Assembly: GCF_001460635.1 (NCBI RefSeq)
Contig: NZ_LN907858.1
Span: 1,612,001-1,676,000 of the forward strand
Direction of reading: 5' to 3'
Source: Helicobacter typhlonius
GTDB lineage: Bacteria; Campylobacterota; Campylobacteria; Campylobacterales; Helicobacteraceae
DNA: 64,000 bases
This document shows, piece after piece, positions 37,685 to 47,364 of this stretch. The notes below the pieces were generated by a model, which was not told where the DNA came from, ran no database searches, and saw only the letters and a program-made list of their open reading frames with translations. The translations under genes and the position numbers were made by a program. Position 1 is the first letter of the stretch. Every line of letters begins with the position of its first letter.

Positions 37685-38623
37685 CTATATATACACTCCA
37701 TACGCGCGGAGGTCATTATGCTTTGGTGTAGAGAGATAGAGCGAAGCCCCAAACTCTCGCGCCACCTCACGCATTGCTTGCCATAATCGCTCATAGCAAT
37801 TCCGCACATTTTCCGCATTTGTGCTTGACTTACTCATTTGAGTGTTAAGAGCGGTTTTTTTTGCAGGATAATTTTTACCCGCTACACCCATACTCTCCAT
37901 AGAAGCTGCATATTGAGAATCTGCACCCGACAACACAGATTCTAAACATTCCATACCCCCCATAGATTCTATATATTCTTGTGGCACTTCAAAGCCCAAA
38001 TGTGCTTCATTTATCGCTCTTGCACTTTGCAAACTAAAAAGCCCAAACACACCTAGTGATACTTGCGCCTTGTAGCCCCCTGCACGCTTTATGGATTCAA
38101 ACTCTTGTAAAAATATTCTTGCCTCTGCCGCACTAAAAAAGGGTTGTGTAATGATTTGATTCGCCCCCACTTGTAATTTTTGTACCAATCTCTCTTTGGA
38201 TTTAAAATCTACCAAACTCCCGCTTCCGCCGATGATATGGGGCTTTTCGCCTAGCACCTCCCGCGCTAAAGCTATCATCTCCACACCGCTAAAGCCCTCT
38301 CCTTCCCCACCAATAAGTGCTAGAGTCTTAAAGTTTGCATACGCAAACGCTAAAAGTTGCGAGATGATTTGTTCCCTCCCAGCCGCACCCGCATAGCCAC
38401 TGCCACTTAATGTGGGCACAAAACATATATCCCTAAATTCCTCCAAGCCTGAAAGCATTTGTGCGCCTACAAGCGCATTCACACTCGGCTTTTTGCGTGG
38501 ATTCAAAGGGAGGATTACATATTCCACCCTTTGCCCCAAATACTTCCTTGCGCCCTCACACATCGCCCTTAACACTGACGAATCACCCTTAAAATCCTGT
38601 GGTAAAAACTCAATCCCAAACAT
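37685..38623 (-). CDS. MTHFR-fold (MetF-like) protein
   Basis: 312 residues with the shape of a methylenetetrahydrofolate reductase barrel: FGIEFLPQD at the N-terminus, FVPTLSGSGYAG, LALIGGEGEGF and LQVGANQIITQPFF, the last being the conserved ITQ(L/P)FF segment. It is divergent enough that I am not sure it reduces methylene-THF for methionine synthesis. A serine- and asparagine-rich stretch (about 240-275) interrupts the barrel before the end. I chose ATG 38623, five bases after GGAG (ATG 38626 is the alternative). It is convergent with the FkbM gene and divergent from serB. Confidence 0.65.
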   Translation of the reverse strand: MFGIEFLPQDFKGDSSVLRAMCEGARKYLGQRVEYVILPLNPRKKPSVNALVGAQMLSGLEEFRDICFVPTLSGSGYAGAAGREQIISQLLAFAYANFKTLALIGGEGEGFSGVEMIALAREVLGEKPHIIGGSGSLVDFKSKERLVQKLQVGANQIITQPFFSAAEARIFLQEFESIKRAGGYKAQVSLGVFGLFSLQSARAINEAHLGFEVPQEYIESMGGMECLESVLSGADSQYAASMESMGVAGKNYPAKKTALNTQMSKSSTNAENVRNCYERLWQAMREVAREFGASLYLSTPKHNDLRAYGVYI

Positions 38624-38654
38624 CATTGCTCCGTTTAATCCCATTTTTAATCCC

Positions 38655-38676
38655 AAATGCTATAATCTTAGCATTT
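38655..38676. promoter_or_regulatory. Inverted repeat around a -10 box before serB
   Basis: AAATGCTA (38655-38662) and TAGCATTT (38669-38676) flank TATAAT (38661-38666). The T-run after it also makes it terminator-like. It lies 25 bases before serB and 32 before the divergent MetF-like start. Either an operator or an attenuator would fit. Confidence 0.35.
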
Positions 38677-38700
38677 TTTGCAAAGATTAAGGACTAGATT

Positions 38701-39348
38701 ATGAATCTTGTTGTGTTTGATTTTGATTCTACATTGATGAATGGCGAGACGATTGATATACTCGCTCACGCGCACAATGTGAGTGATGAAGTAGCACAAA
38801 TCACGCATAGGGCGATGAATGGAGAGCTTGACTTTTATGAAAGCCTCAAAAAACGTGTGAGTGCGCTCAAAGGCTTAAGCTACCAAAAGGCTTTAGATAT
38901 TGCGCATTCTTTACCACTCAATCCGGGAGCAAAATCCTGTGTCGCCTCTCTCAAGGCACAAGGGCACAAAGTTGTATGCTTTAGCGGAGGATTCCATATC
39001 GCCACGGATTATTTTGCCAAAATCTTAGGGCTTGATGCGACTTTTGCAAATATTTTGCATCACAAAAATAATATTCTCACAGGCGAAGTGGGAGGCGAGA
39101 TGATGTTTGCAGATTCTAAAGGTGAAATGCTTTTGCGCTTACAGAATCTCCTGCATATCACGCGCGAAAACACCATTGTCGTAGGCGATGGGGCGAATGA
39201 TAGGAGTATGTTTGCTCACGCCGATGTGCGTATTGCCTTTTGCGCGAAAGAGGTGCTTAAAAAAGAAGCGAATATCATCATAGACACACAGGATTTAAGG
39301 GAAGTCCCCAAAGCCCTGCAAATCCCCATACAAGATATAAAGGAGTAG
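38701..39348 (+). CDS. serB: Phosphoserine phosphatase
   Basis: HAD-family enzyme that makes serine from phosphoserine. The nucleophile is in FDFDSTLM (Asp 9 with the acid two residues on), then the GGFHIATDYF stretch, KGEML, and GDGANDRSMF as the metal site. The length of 215 residues is usual. GGACTAGATT precedes the ATG. It is followed two bases on by manC, probably one operon. Confidence 0.93.
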   Translation: MNLVVFDFDSTLMNGETIDILAHAHNVSDEVAQITHRAMNGELDFYESLKKRVSALKGLSYQKALDIAHSLPLNPGAKSCVASLKAQGHKVVCFSGGFHIATDYFAKILGLDATFANILHHKNNILTGEVGGEMMFADSKGEMLLRLQNLLHITRENTIVVGDGANDRSMFAHADVRIAFCAKEVLKKEANIIIDTQDLREVPKALQIPIQDIKE

Positions 39349-39350
39349 CA

Positions 39351-40781
39351 ATGACAATTAGCATACTTTGCGGAGGCTCTGGCACGAGGCTTTTCCCGCT
39401 ATCTCGTGAGCTTTTACCCAAGCAGTTTGTATCGCTTCTTCCCAGTCAAGATGGCGCACCCTCACACTCACTTTTCCAAGAAACGCTTCTTCGAAATGCC
39501 TTTTTGCAAAGCTCTCTCAATGCTAAGATTCAAGTTATCACTAATGAAAATCACTACTTCATTGCCAAAGATCAAGCCAAGGAATGCGGATTTGATATTG
39601 ATGAGTTCATTTTAGAATCCATTGGCAAAAATACCGCCCCAGCTCTTGCTATGGCGGCTTTGAGCGTGTGCAAGGATTCTAAGAATACCCAAAATACAGA
39701 TGATATTATCCTTGCCCTGCCAAGCGATCATCTTATCAAAGATACACTTCTTTATCAAAAGGCGATTGATGAGGCTATCATTCTAGCCAAAAAGGGCTTT
39801 TTGGTTACCTTTGGCATCACACCCACATCGGCTCACACAGGCTATGGCTACATCAAAGCCAACAAAAACAATGTCGAGCAGTTTATAGAAAAACCTACAC
39901 TCCAAAAGGCACAGGAGTATATCAAGCAGAAATATTACCTGTGGAACAGCGGTATGTTTTGCTTTAGTGCGGAGGTTTTTTTGCAAGAGCTTTGCACCCA
40001 CGCAAATGATGTATATCAATCCTGCAAGGCGGTTTTTGAATCCGCAAGAGAGGCTAAAGAAGAGCATTTCTTGCGCTTAGATTCTAATTTAAGTGAGAAA
40101 TTACCAAATATCAGTATAGACTATGCCCTTATGGAGAAAAGTCAGAAAGTAATGTGTGTGCAGGGGGATTTTAGCTGGAATGATGTGGGGAGCTTTGAAT
40201 CTTTAGCAAATGAATACCCAACTGATAATGCACATAATGCGAGTAAAAATGCCTTTGTGAGCAAAGACTGCGCGAATAACTTTATCCTATCAAACAAACT
40301 CGTAGCAGGTGTGGGAATAGAAGACTTGATGATTATTGATGAAAGTGATTGTTTGCTGATTGCCAAAAAGGGGCGCGCGCAGGAGGTGAAAGATATTGTC
40401 GCTACCCTTAAAGATTCTCATCCCGAGCTTACAAAGGTGCATAGACTGGTGCATCGCCCGTGGGGAAGCTATGGTGTGCTTTTAGAATCTCAAAATTATA
40501 AAATCAAGCAAATTATCGTCAAGCCAAAGGGGCGACTTAGCCTACAAAAACATTATCATCGCAATGAGCATTGGATTGTCGTGAGTGGTTCGGGGCTTGT
40601 AACCATAGGTGAAAAAGAGTTTTTTTTGAAAGCCAATGAATCCACCTATATCCCTATGGGCGAGGTGCATAGGCTTGAAAATCCCGGCACACTGCCGCTC
40701 GTGCTTATTGAAGTGCAAATGGGCGAATATTTGGGCGAAGACGATATTGTGCGCTTAAACGATGACTATCAACGCGCGTAA
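39351..40781 (+). CDS. manC: Mannose-1-phosphate guanylyltransferase / mannose-6-phosphate isomerase
   Basis: Two-domain enzyme making GDP-mannose. The N-terminal nucleotidyltransferase has GGSGTRLFPLSRELLPKQF, and the C-terminal type II PMI cupin has RPWGSYGVLLE, KQIIVKPKGRLSLQKHYHRNEHWIVVSG (metal His). 476 residues. GDP-mannose feeds fucose and mannose addition to O-antigen. The neighbours FkbM, polymerase and chain-length genes suggest a surface-glycan role. From memory the H. pylori homologue is HP0043. Confidence 0.93.
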   Translation: MTISILCGGSGTRLFPLSRELLPKQFVSLLPSQDGAPSHSLFQETLLRNAFLQSSLNAKIQVITNENHYFIAKDQAKECGFDIDEFILESIGKNTAPALAMAALSVCKDSKNTQNTDDIILALPSDHLIKDTLLYQKAIDEAIILAKKGFLVTFGITPTSAHTGYGYIKANKNNVEQFIEKPTLQKAQEYIKQKYYLWNSGMFCFSAEVFLQELCTHANDVYQSCKAVFESAREAKEEHFLRLDSNLSEKLPNISIDYALMEKSQKVMCVQGDFSWNDVGSFESLANEYPTDNAHNASKNAFVSKDCANNFILSNKLVAGVGIEDLMIIDESDCLLIAKKGRAQEVKDIVATLKDSHPELTKVHRLVHRPWGSYGVLLESQNYKIKQIIVKPKGRLSLQKHYHRNEHWIVVSGSGLVTIGEKEFFLKANESTYIPMGEVHRLENPGTLPLVLIEVQMGEYLGEDDIVRLNDDYQRA

Positions 40782-40890
40782 ATTACGCCTTTTTTCCGTT
40801 TTTGGATTAAGCCACCTTGCTTTTAGATTCTATTTTTATTTTATGCGTCCCTATTTTGCCTTGAAATCGTGCTTTTACCTCACAAGTCCT

Positions 40891-41778
40891 ATGCAAACTC
40901 TAATCCAAAAGCTAAAAAATATCTTAGTAGCGATTCCACACGTGTTTTTATGTGTCCTGCTGCCCTGCACGCTCAATTCACATCTCTTTGCCAAAGCCTA
41001 CGAACCGCTCCTTTTGAGCGATTTTGCCCCCTATGCTGACAAGCTAGACTTAAGCCAACCTGCGCAGTGGTTAGTAAGTGAGAAACTTGATGGCGTGCGT
41101 GGGCTATGGGACGGGGAACGAATGCACTTCCGCAGCGGCAAAACAATGCCTCTCCCACAAGCATTTAGCGCAAATTTTCCTCCATTTGCTCTTGATGGCG
41201 AACTTTATAGCCCACATCTGCATTTTAATGAAATCATCTCAATCCTCAAAAATCCTGCAAGACAAGATGAAATTACCGAGCTTAAATATTATGTCTTTGA
41301 TGTGCCTTTCGCGAGTGGTGGGCTTATGGAGCGATTAAATATTTTGAAGCAATATTTAGAATCTCACCCTCATAACTTTATAGAGATAATCCCGCAAACT
41401 CCACTTGAAATCCTAGATTCTGTATATACCCGCTTAGAATCTATCACACAAAATGGAGGCGAAGGGCTTGTGATACGTTCCGCACTTGCACCCTATGAAT
41501 CAAAGCGAAGCAAAAACGCCTTCAAACTCAAAAAGAGCAAAGATGCTGAATGTGAAGTGGTAGCACATACAGAGGGCAAGGGTAAATATAGCGGAATGCT
41601 CGGCGCACTTGTGTGTCGCTATAATGGCACATCTTTTAAAATCGGTAGTGGATTGAGTGATGAGACACGGCGCAACCCGCCAAAGATTGGCACAATTATC
41701 ACTTTTAAATATCAAAGCCTTACTCCAAGGGGTATTCCACGTTTTCCTGTCTTTTGGCGCATCAAAGAGGGTGAATAA
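40891..41778 (+). CDS. ATP-dependent DNA ligase with a signal peptide (LigE type)
   Basis: Nucleotidyltransferase plus OB domain, with no extra domains. Motif I EKLDGVRG (lysine nucleophile), motif III FALDGELY, motif IV GGEGLVIRS, motif V FKLKKSKDAE, and a C-terminal OB fold ending ITFKYQSLTPRGIPRFPVFWRIK. ATP-dependent ligases of this small type with a leader are found in naturally competent bacteria such as Haemophilus, Neisseria and Campylobacter, and likely work in the periplasm. I chose ATG 40891 because it begins a good signal peptide (MQTLIQKLKNILVAIPHVF). The frame is open back to ATG 40762 inside manC. No Shine-Dalgarno sequence is strong. Confidence 0.85.
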   Translation: MQTLIQKLKNILVAIPHVFLCVLLPCTLNSHLFAKAYEPLLLSDFAPYADKLDLSQPAQWLVSEKLDGVRGLWDGERMHFRSGKTMPLPQAFSANFPPFALDGELYSPHLHFNEIISILKNPARQDEITELKYYVFDVPFASGGLMERLNILKQYLESHPHNFIEIIPQTPLEILDSVYTRLESITQNGGEGLVIRSALAPYESKRSKNAFKLKKSKDAECEVVAHTEGKGKYSGMLGALVCRYNGTSFKIGSGLSDETRRNPPKIGTIITFKYQSLTPRGIPRFPVFWRIKEGE

Positions 41779-41833
41779 GAAAAATTAAAGTTTTCTTTAT
41801 TTATAATCCACTCTTTTGTTTCAAAGGATAATA

Positions 41834-43151
41834 ATGATTTTTTTAAGACAGCTTTTAGCACATAGGGGGGGGGGTAGAATCTAAATCTTCTTACATAAGC
41901 TCCGCTCAAAATTTTCATCACTCACCTCATTGTAATGTTTATACACAATCTTATCTCTCGTGGCTTTATCTTTTTCCGCTTATTATCACGCCATTTAGCC
42001 CATTTTATGCCTATATAGTTTGTGTATTTATAATGGTGGGACTTTCCGCCACTATAAATACCCATTATAGAATCTTGCTCTCTCTCACACTTGTATTTAA
42101 TATCGCTGTGATTTATTCAAGTCGCCTCTATTTTAATATCGCCACAGATTTTGATGATGATTTCTCACGATACTATCAAAACTACCTTGATATATACGAT
42201 AACATTAGCGGAGCTATGTTTGTATGGGGTGGGGGTTTTGAGATAGGATTGCCGCTTTTTTATAAGCTTTTATCACTTTTTTTACCAAAACTCATACCAC
42301 AATATCTCCTCTTTTTCACTGCCTTAGGCGCAACTTCACTCTTTTATATATGGTGTGAATATTATGGCACAAAATGGGTTAAACCTCATCAAAAAGCCGC
42401 TCTTATTGCCTTTGCGTGCTTTATAGGTATATTTTTAGAATCTCTAGGACTCACACGCCAATGTTTTGCTTCTATCTTTTTGCTCTTTGGATTTTTCGCA
42501 CATACAAAAAGATTCAAAATATTATTTTTTGCGTGTGCTATTGGCTTTCATTTAAGCTCAATCCTTATTATTGTCCTTTTTTACACCTTATATTATTTTC
42601 CTAAGCTAAGCCTTTGTATCGCCCTCACATTTTTTGTAGTTTTTGTTGGAGATTCTATATTTACCAACTCCCTTTTGCGTGAGCTTGCACCATTTTTGGA
42701 TATATTTCTCCCCTCCAAACTTGCCTCTTATTTTACTTACTATGTGAGTGCGCACGGCTACGATCCGCTTACACTTAAATACATACCCATTATCAAAGTC
42801 ATACTAATGTGCTGTGTAATTTTCTGTCTTTTTATCATTACCCCCCACGATAAACTTACCTATAAATACAAGACTCTTATTTTAGTAAGCTTTGGCATTT
42901 ATATGACCAATATTGTTCCACACCGCATTGTAAGTCTTGTGTGTATAATGTGCTTTTATTTTATTGTATTTGTTATTTTGAGACGCTTTTATAAACTTGC
43001 TCTTTTATTTTTCTTTCCTTATTTTTTAAAGCTTTGTTTCAATTATCTTACTTCGAGTGATAACCCACAAACACAAGCACTTGAGCTATTTCATTCTTTT
43101 GATATAGCACATTTCTACCCATTTTATTATTTTTTACAAGGAGGTTTTTGA
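41834..43151 (+). CDS. EpsG-like polysaccharide polymerase, out of frame at a G10 tract
   Basis: ATG 41834 has an excellent ribosome-binding site (AAAGGA, five bases before) but, with ten G at 41865-41874, the frame stops at 41882. With nine (or twelve) G it would open into a 438-residue protein running to 43151. The downstream part is clearly coding: a multi-helix membrane protein with EpsG/Wzy-like features (LSWLYLFPLIITPFSPFYAY, then DFDDDFSRYYQNYLDIYDN, RQCFASIFLLFGFFA, GFHLSSILIIV). ATG 42033 within that part lacks a ribosome-binding site and would lose the first helix. As read the gene is OFF. It ends inside the start of the Wzz-like gene. Confidence 0.82.
41865..41874 (+). repeat. Homopolymeric tract, 10 G
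   Basis: Ten G, eleven codons after ATG 41834 and before the polymerase coding frame. Nine or twelve would join the two frames. This is a classic slipped-strand switch. Confidence 0.88.
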
Positions 43152-43900
43152 TGAGAATCCTGTCTAATTACGACCAAATAAGACTTATTTTGGTTTTTAA
43201 AAAACGCAAATGGCTTTTTGGCATAACCCTAGTTGTATGTATGATTTTGGGAAGTGTTTTGGTGCATATGCAAAAAAACTCTCCTCAAAATACCACACCT
43301 TTTGACAGCCCGATACAATCCATAGAACCACAAATGTCTTTTTTCAAAGTGCAAAAATATAGGGAGCTTTCTTTATCAAAAGACATTATTCAAAATACCC
43401 TGCAACACTTCTTTAATGAAGATATAATTACAGATTTTCGTCTCTATGCTCAAGGGGGTTTGTTTGATGTTTATATGATTTCTTATGCCGATACTAACCC
43501 ATTAGCAGAAATTCTAAACACACTCAATGAGCACCCTATCACTCAACTCACATTGCTAAATATCAAAACACTTCTACCCACCCTTGAAAATGATATGAAG
43601 CACTATGCCCAGCTTATTATACAAAATGGCTTTTTTGAAACTCTTGATAATAGCCTTCCATTTGACACACACAAAAACCGCCCCATAAACAAACATTATA
43701 TCTATCTTGATAAGAACAGAATAGCTTCCGAGAAAGGTTACGCTATCCGCTCCACAGAAGTAATAAAGTCTCATCAAAGCCTAAATAGCAAAAAGATATG
43801 GATTTTTATGCTTATAGCTTCAGTGATGATAAGCATCTTTGTCATTTTTGGTGTTGAAAGTTTTGTGAAACTTAGGAGAAAACTCAAACAAAGCTCATAA
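43151..43900 (+). CDS. Wzz-like chain-length determinant candidate
   Basis: 249 residues with the co-polymerase topology: a short cytosolic start, a membrane helix (about 24-40), a periplasmic domain of about 180 residues and a second helix (about 218-236) followed by basic residues. No enzyme motif is visible and sequence likeness to Wzz is weak, so the call rests on layout plus its place one base after the polymerase. ATG 43151 overlaps the polymerase stop (TGATG) and follows AAGGAGG by six bases, which couples the two. Such proteins set glycan chain length. Confidence 0.55.
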   Translation: MRILSNYDQIRLILVFKKRKWLFGITLVVCMILGSVLVHMQKNSPQNTTPFDSPIQSIEPQMSFFKVQKYRELSLSKDIIQNTLQHFFNEDIITDFRLYAQGGLFDVYMISYADTNPLAEILNTLNEHPITQLTLLNIKTLLPTLENDMKHYAQLIIQNGFFETLDNSLPFDTHKNRPINKHYIYLDKNRIASEKGYAIRSTEVIKSHQSLNSKKIWIFMLIASVMISIFVIFGVESFVKLRRKLKQSS

Positions 43901-43964
43901 ACCCACCTCACCACATTTCATAGAGAAAATTTGTCTGTGGATTTTATATTAAGTTTTCTTTGGA

Positions 43965-43970
43965 TATAAT
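43965..43970 (+). promoter_or_regulatory. -10 box of the ndk operon
   Basis: TATAAT in GGATATAATCC, about 42 bases before the ndk ATG. No clear -35, as is usual in Helicobacter. Confidence 0.55.
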
Positions 43971-44011
43971 CCGCAGTTTTTAAGCATTGAAATCTATCAA
44001 AAGGAAACGTT

Positions 44012-44425
44012 ATGGAACAAACCCTTTCAATTATTAAGCCTGATGCCGTCAAAAAAGGGGTGATTGGTAAGATTATTGATCGCTTTGAAAGCAACAACCT
44101 CCGCATTGCCACAGCAAAAAAATTGCAACTTTCACGCGCTGATGCGCAAAGTTTTTATGCCATTCATAAAGACAGACCTTTCTTTAAGGATTTGGTGGAT
44201 TTTATGATAAGCGGACCTGTGGTGGTAATGGTGCTTGAAGGCGACAATGCCGTGAGCAAAAATCGTGAGCTTATGGGTGCAACAAACCCAAAAGAAGCCG
44301 CAAAAGGCACTATTCGCGCTGATTTTGCAGAAAGTATTGACGCAAATGCAGTTCACGGCAGCGATAGCCTTGAGAATGCAAAAAATGAAATTGCCTTTTT
44401 CTTTAGTGCGCGGGAGATTTGCTAA
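44012..44425 (+). CDS. ndk: Nucleoside diphosphate kinase
   Basis: Moves the terminal phosphate from ATP to other nucleoside diphosphates. Opens [18 protein letters not shown]; the catalytic His is in [13 protein letters not shown] (about residue 117). 137 residues, full length. AAAGGAAA precedes the ATG. It heads the conserved run ndk-HP0199-rpmF-plsX-fabH. Confidence 0.97.
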   Translation: MEQTLSIIKPDAVKKGVIGKIIDRFESNNLRIATAKKLQLSRADAQSFYAIHKDRPFFKDLVDFMISGPVVVMVLEGDNAVSKNRELMGATNPKEAAKGTIRADFAESIDANAVHGSDSLENAKNEIAFFFSAREIC

Positions 44426-44806
44426 TTGAAAATCGCAATGAGAAAATTTTCTCATACACCTAAAGACATTGAACTTACCCTTAATAGCGAGGGTGAGCTG
44501 GTTGCAGAGCATATCACGCTTAAAGGGCATATAAAGCGCGTAGATTCGAAAATCTTATATTTAGACGCCAAAGTCTTTGGGGAAATTGAGCTTATATGCG
44601 ATAGTAGTGGTGAAACATATGTGAAAGAGATTGATTATCCTTTGGTTTTGTATATTTCAGATGGCATCTGGGATTCACAAAGCCAAAGCAAAAGCTTTGA
44701 TAGCTTTGAAGTTATTGAATTTTTTGATGGCTTTGTAGATTTACATTATATTTTAGAGAGTGAAATGACATCTTTACGAAGTGATTATCACACCAAAGAC
44801 AACTAA
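44426..44806 (+). CDS. DUF177-like protein (YceD family, HP0199)
   Basis: 126 residues beginning at TTG directly after ndk's stop. It has the YceD pattern of a small beta domain ([38 protein letters not shown]) but without the CxxC-type cysteines of many members. Its conserved place just before rpmF and plsX is usual for the family, which may act in ribosomal large-subunit assembly or lipid-gene regulation; that is unproven. Confidence 0.75.
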   Translation: MKIAMRKFSHTPKDIELTLNSEGELVAEHITLKGHIKRVDSKILYLDAKVFGEIELICDSSGETYVKEIDYPLVLYISDGIWDSQSQSKSFDSFEVIEFFDGFVDLHYILESEMTSLRSDYHTKDN

Positions 44807-44817
44807 AAGGAGAAAAT

Positions 44818-44967
44818 ATGGCAGTTCCTAAGAGACGCGTGAGCAAAACAAGGGCGGCGAAAAGGCGCACACACTACAAAATAGCTCTTGCAAAACCTAT
44901 TAAGGATAAAGACGGCAGCTGGAAAATGCCTCACCACATTAGCAAATTTACAGGCAGCTACAAATAA
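44818..44967 (+). CDS. rpmF: 50S ribosomal protein L32
   Basis: 49 residues: [20 protein letters not shown], rich in lysine and arginine, the L32 start. GGAG precedes the ATG by seven bases. The zinc cysteines found in some L32 are absent, as is usual here. It lies 11 bases after the DUF177 gene and 24 before plsX. Confidence 0.95.
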   Translation: MAVPKRRVSKTRAAKRRTHYKIALAKPIKDKDGSWKMPHHISKFTGSYK

Positions 44968-44991
44968 TCTTAAGATTCTTGAGGAGCATTT

Positions 44992-45975
44992 ATGCTAAAG
45001 ATAGCTATTGATGTTATGGGCGCAGACAATGGGGTAGCTCCCATTGTCGAGGGAGTCTTACAGGCATTAAAAACTCGCGACTTTACTGCCGTAATTGTTG
45101 GCGATGAATCTCAAATCACCCCGCTTATCCCCAAAAATCTTGCCTCCCGTGTTGAAATCTTACATTGCACAGATTATATTCGTATGGAAGAATCTGCTTC
45201 AAGTGCAGCTAAACGCCCAGAATCTTCAATTTTTAAAGCAATCCAAATACTAAAAGATGACGAGGTGAATGCGCTCGTATCACCCGGGCATAGTGGCGCA
45301 ACAATGAGTCTAGCCACCCTTAAAATCGGGCGCATTAAAGGCGTATCTCGTCCAGCAATCTGCACAACTATGCCAAATATCACCGATAAACCGAGTATCA
45401 TTCTTGACGCGGGGGCAAATACAGACTGCAAACCCGAATATCTTGTTGATTTTGCGATTATGGGCTATGAATATGCAAAAAATGTGGTAGGCTTTGAGAA
45501 TCCACGTGTTGGGCTTCTATCAAATGGCGAGGAAGATAATAAGGGCAATGATCTTACCAAGGCAACATTTAAGCTTCTCAAAGATTTTTCATTTTTTAAG
45601 GGCAATGTCGAGGGGCGCGACATTTTCAATGGCAGTGTTGATGTGGTTGTGTGCGATGGATTTAGCGGGAATCTCGTCCTAAAGGCGAGTGAAGGCGTTG
45701 CTACCGCTATTTCATCTGTGCTCAAAAAAGAGATTAAATCCTGCATTTGTTCAATGTTTGGTGCGCTCTTTTTGGGTGGTGTCTTTAAAAGATTAAAGAA
45801 AAAAATGGACCATAACGAGTATGGCGGTGCACCCCTGCTCGGTGTACAAAAGGTGGTGATTATCAGCCACGGCAGCTCAAATGCACGTGCAATTGAATGC
45901 GCCATTTATCAAGCCCTGCACGCCATAGAATCCGATATTTGCACGAAGCTCACTGCGACTTTCGCGCAAAAATAG
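44992..45975 (+). CDS. plsX: Phosphate acyltransferase PlsX
   Basis: Makes acyl-phosphate from acyl-ACP, the first step to phosphatidic acid with PlsY. Starts [22 protein letters not shown]. The family features [25 protein letters not shown] and [13 protein letters not shown] are all present. 327 residues. GAGGAG precedes the ATG. It is cotranscribed with fabH (15-base gap). Confidence 0.96.
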   Translation: MLKIAIDVMGADNGVAPIVEGVLQALKTRDFTAVIVGDESQITPLIPKNLASRVEILHCTDYIRMEESASSAAKRPESSIFKAIQILKDDEVNALVSPGHSGATMSLATLKIGRIKGVSRPAICTTMPNITDKPSIILDAGANTDCKPEYLVDFAIMGYEYAKNVVGFENPRVGLLSNGEEDNKGNDLTKATFKLLKDFSFFKGNVEGRDIFNGSVDVVVCDGFSGNLVLKASEGVATAISSVLKKEIKSCICSMFGALFLGGVFKRLKKKMDHNEYGGAPLLGVQKVVIISHGSSNARAIECAIYQALHAIESDICTKLTATFAQK

Positions 45976-45990
45976 AAAACAAGGACTAGA

Positions 45991-46980
45991 ATGCTATATG
46001 CCTCACTCAAATCAATCGCTTCCTATGTTCCATCCACTTGTGTAAGCAATGCGGATTTTGAAAAAATCATCGATACAAGTGATGAATGGATTACCAAACG
46101 CACAGGTATCAGGACACGTCATTTTGCTACAAACACTCAGCACGCAAGCGATTTAGCCTATGAGGCTGGTAAGCTTGCTATGGAGCGCGCAAAGGTTACT
46201 CCGCAAGATATTGACGCGGTAATTATCGCCACACTTACCCCCGACTATCTCGCTATGCCTAGCACCGCGTGTATCACTTCCTATAAGCTCGGCATTGAAA
46301 ACAAACCCGCTTTTGACATCAGTGCGGCGTGCAGTGGCTTTATCTATCTCCTCAATATTGCAAAATCATTTATAGAATCTGGTACTTTCAGGCAGATTCT
46401 TATCATTGGCGTAGAGAAACTAAGCTCTGTGCTTGATTTCACAGATAGAAGCACTTGTGTGCTTTTTGGTGATGGTGCGGGAGCTTGTGTGATAGGCACC
46501 ACAGAAGACAAAAGTGCCTCAATCGTAGATGTGCATCTTGGAGCAAATGGCAGATACCAAGATTTTCTCTGTGTGCCACGCACTCACACTTCTTTTGGAC
46601 ACGAAACACAATATGTGCCCTCCTATGTGCAAATGAAAGGTAATGAGACTTTTAAAATAGCGGTAAAAACGCTTGTGGCTGATGTCGAGGGGATTCTAGA
46701 AAAAAATAAAGTCGCACCCAAAGATGTATCATTTTTTATCCCTCATCAAGCCAATTTGCGCATCATCAATGCCGTGGGCGAGAATCTTAATTTCACTCCG
46801 GAACAAATCGTTATTAGTGTGCATAAATATGGCAACACTTCAGCCGCTTCTATTCCTATGGCAATGAATGACGTATATGAGGAAAAAAGGCTCAAATATG
46901 GCGATTTGATGCTCCTTGACGCTTTTGGCGGCGGACTCACTTGGGGTTCTGCGCTTGTGCATTTTGGCGGAGATTCATAG
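45991..46980 (+). CDS. fabH: 3-oxoacyl-ACP synthase III
   Basis: Starts fatty-acid chains by joining acetyl-CoA with malonyl-ACP. Catalytic triad Cys in [12 protein letters not shown] (about 110), His in [11 protein letters not shown] (about 251), Asn in [12 protein letters not shown] (about 281). The motif GAGACVIG and the C-terminal [14 protein letters not shown] are typical. 329 residues. Its stop codon lies within a small hairpin. Confidence 0.97.
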   Translation: MLYASLKSIASYVPSTCVSNADFEKIIDTSDEWITKRTGIRTRHFATNTQHASDLAYEAGKLAMERAKVTPQDIDAVIIATLTPDYLAMPSTACITSYKLGIENKPAFDISAACSGFIYLLNIAKSFIESGTFRQILIIGVEKLSSVLDFTDRSTCVLFGDGAGACVIGTTEDKSASIVDVHLGANGRYQDFLCVPRTHTSFGHETQYVPSYVQMKGNETFKIAVKTLVADVEGILEKNKVAPKDVSFFIPHQANLRIINAVGENLNFTPEQIVISVHKYGNTSAASIPMAMNDVYEEKRLKYGDLMLLDAFGGGLTWGSALVHFGGDS

Positions 46981-46986
46981 AATCTC
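46970..46986 (+). terminator. Hairpin over the fabH stop
   Basis: GAGATTC (46970-46976), loop ATA, GAATCTC (46980-46986): a perfect 7-bp stem with the inverted 7-mer core, containing the fabH stop codon. No T-run follows, so termination is uncertain. Confidence 0.45.
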
Positions 46987-47020
46987 GTGCGCTTAAAGCA
47001 AAAACTAAAATTTCACAAAG

Positions 47021-47026
47021 TATAAT
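47021..47026 (+). promoter_or_regulatory. -10 box for the tRNA-Lys gene
   Basis: TATAAT, about 50 bases before the mature tRNA start, in AAGTATAATACCG. Confidence 0.45.
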
Positions 47027-47075
47027 ACCGCTTCCTATAAGTCTTGTGATTTTGTAACAGGCTTGTAGGATGTAA

Positions 47076-47151
47076 GGACGCGTAGCTCAGCTGGTAGAGC
47101 AACTGACTCTTAATCAGTGGGTCCAGAGTTCGATCCTCTGCGCGTCCACCA
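47076..47151 (+). tRNA. tRNA-Lys (anticodon CTT)
   Basis: Complete cloverleaf of 76 bases: acceptor GGACGCG/CGCGTCC, D arm GCTC/GAGC, anticodon stem ACTGA/TCAGT with loop CTCTTAA, variable GGGTC, T arm CAGAG-TTCGATC-CTCTG, CCA encoded. The third to fifth loop bases give anticodon CTT, reading AAG. It stands alone between fabH and the chemoreceptor gene. The 213 bases after it contain TAAAAT (47331-47336) as a possible promoter for the next gene. Confidence 0.93.
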
Positions 47152-47364
47152 CTTCCAAGCTTAAAATTTGCACTTTGTTTCTCGTATTTTGGATTATATA
47201 TTTCTAAAGACTTGTGTTACATCTTGCGCCTCATCTTAAAAATTTTTAGAATCTTGTAATTCCCTCATCAAAATACAAAAAAATAAGGTTGTGTTTTGCA
47301 ATTGTGCCTTTAGGTTAAGCCAAAAAAAGATAAAATCCCGTAAAACATTGTAAGGCTTGAGACG

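Noticed and set aside
40620-40627. Run of eight T in manC
   Set aside because: Short and of A/T type, common in AT-rich DNA; the gene is intact and nothing suggests switching.
47287-47299. A GG...GC pair before the chemoreceptor gene that resembles a sigma-54 promoter
   Set aside because: The spacing is nine bases, not ten, and the flanks do not fit.
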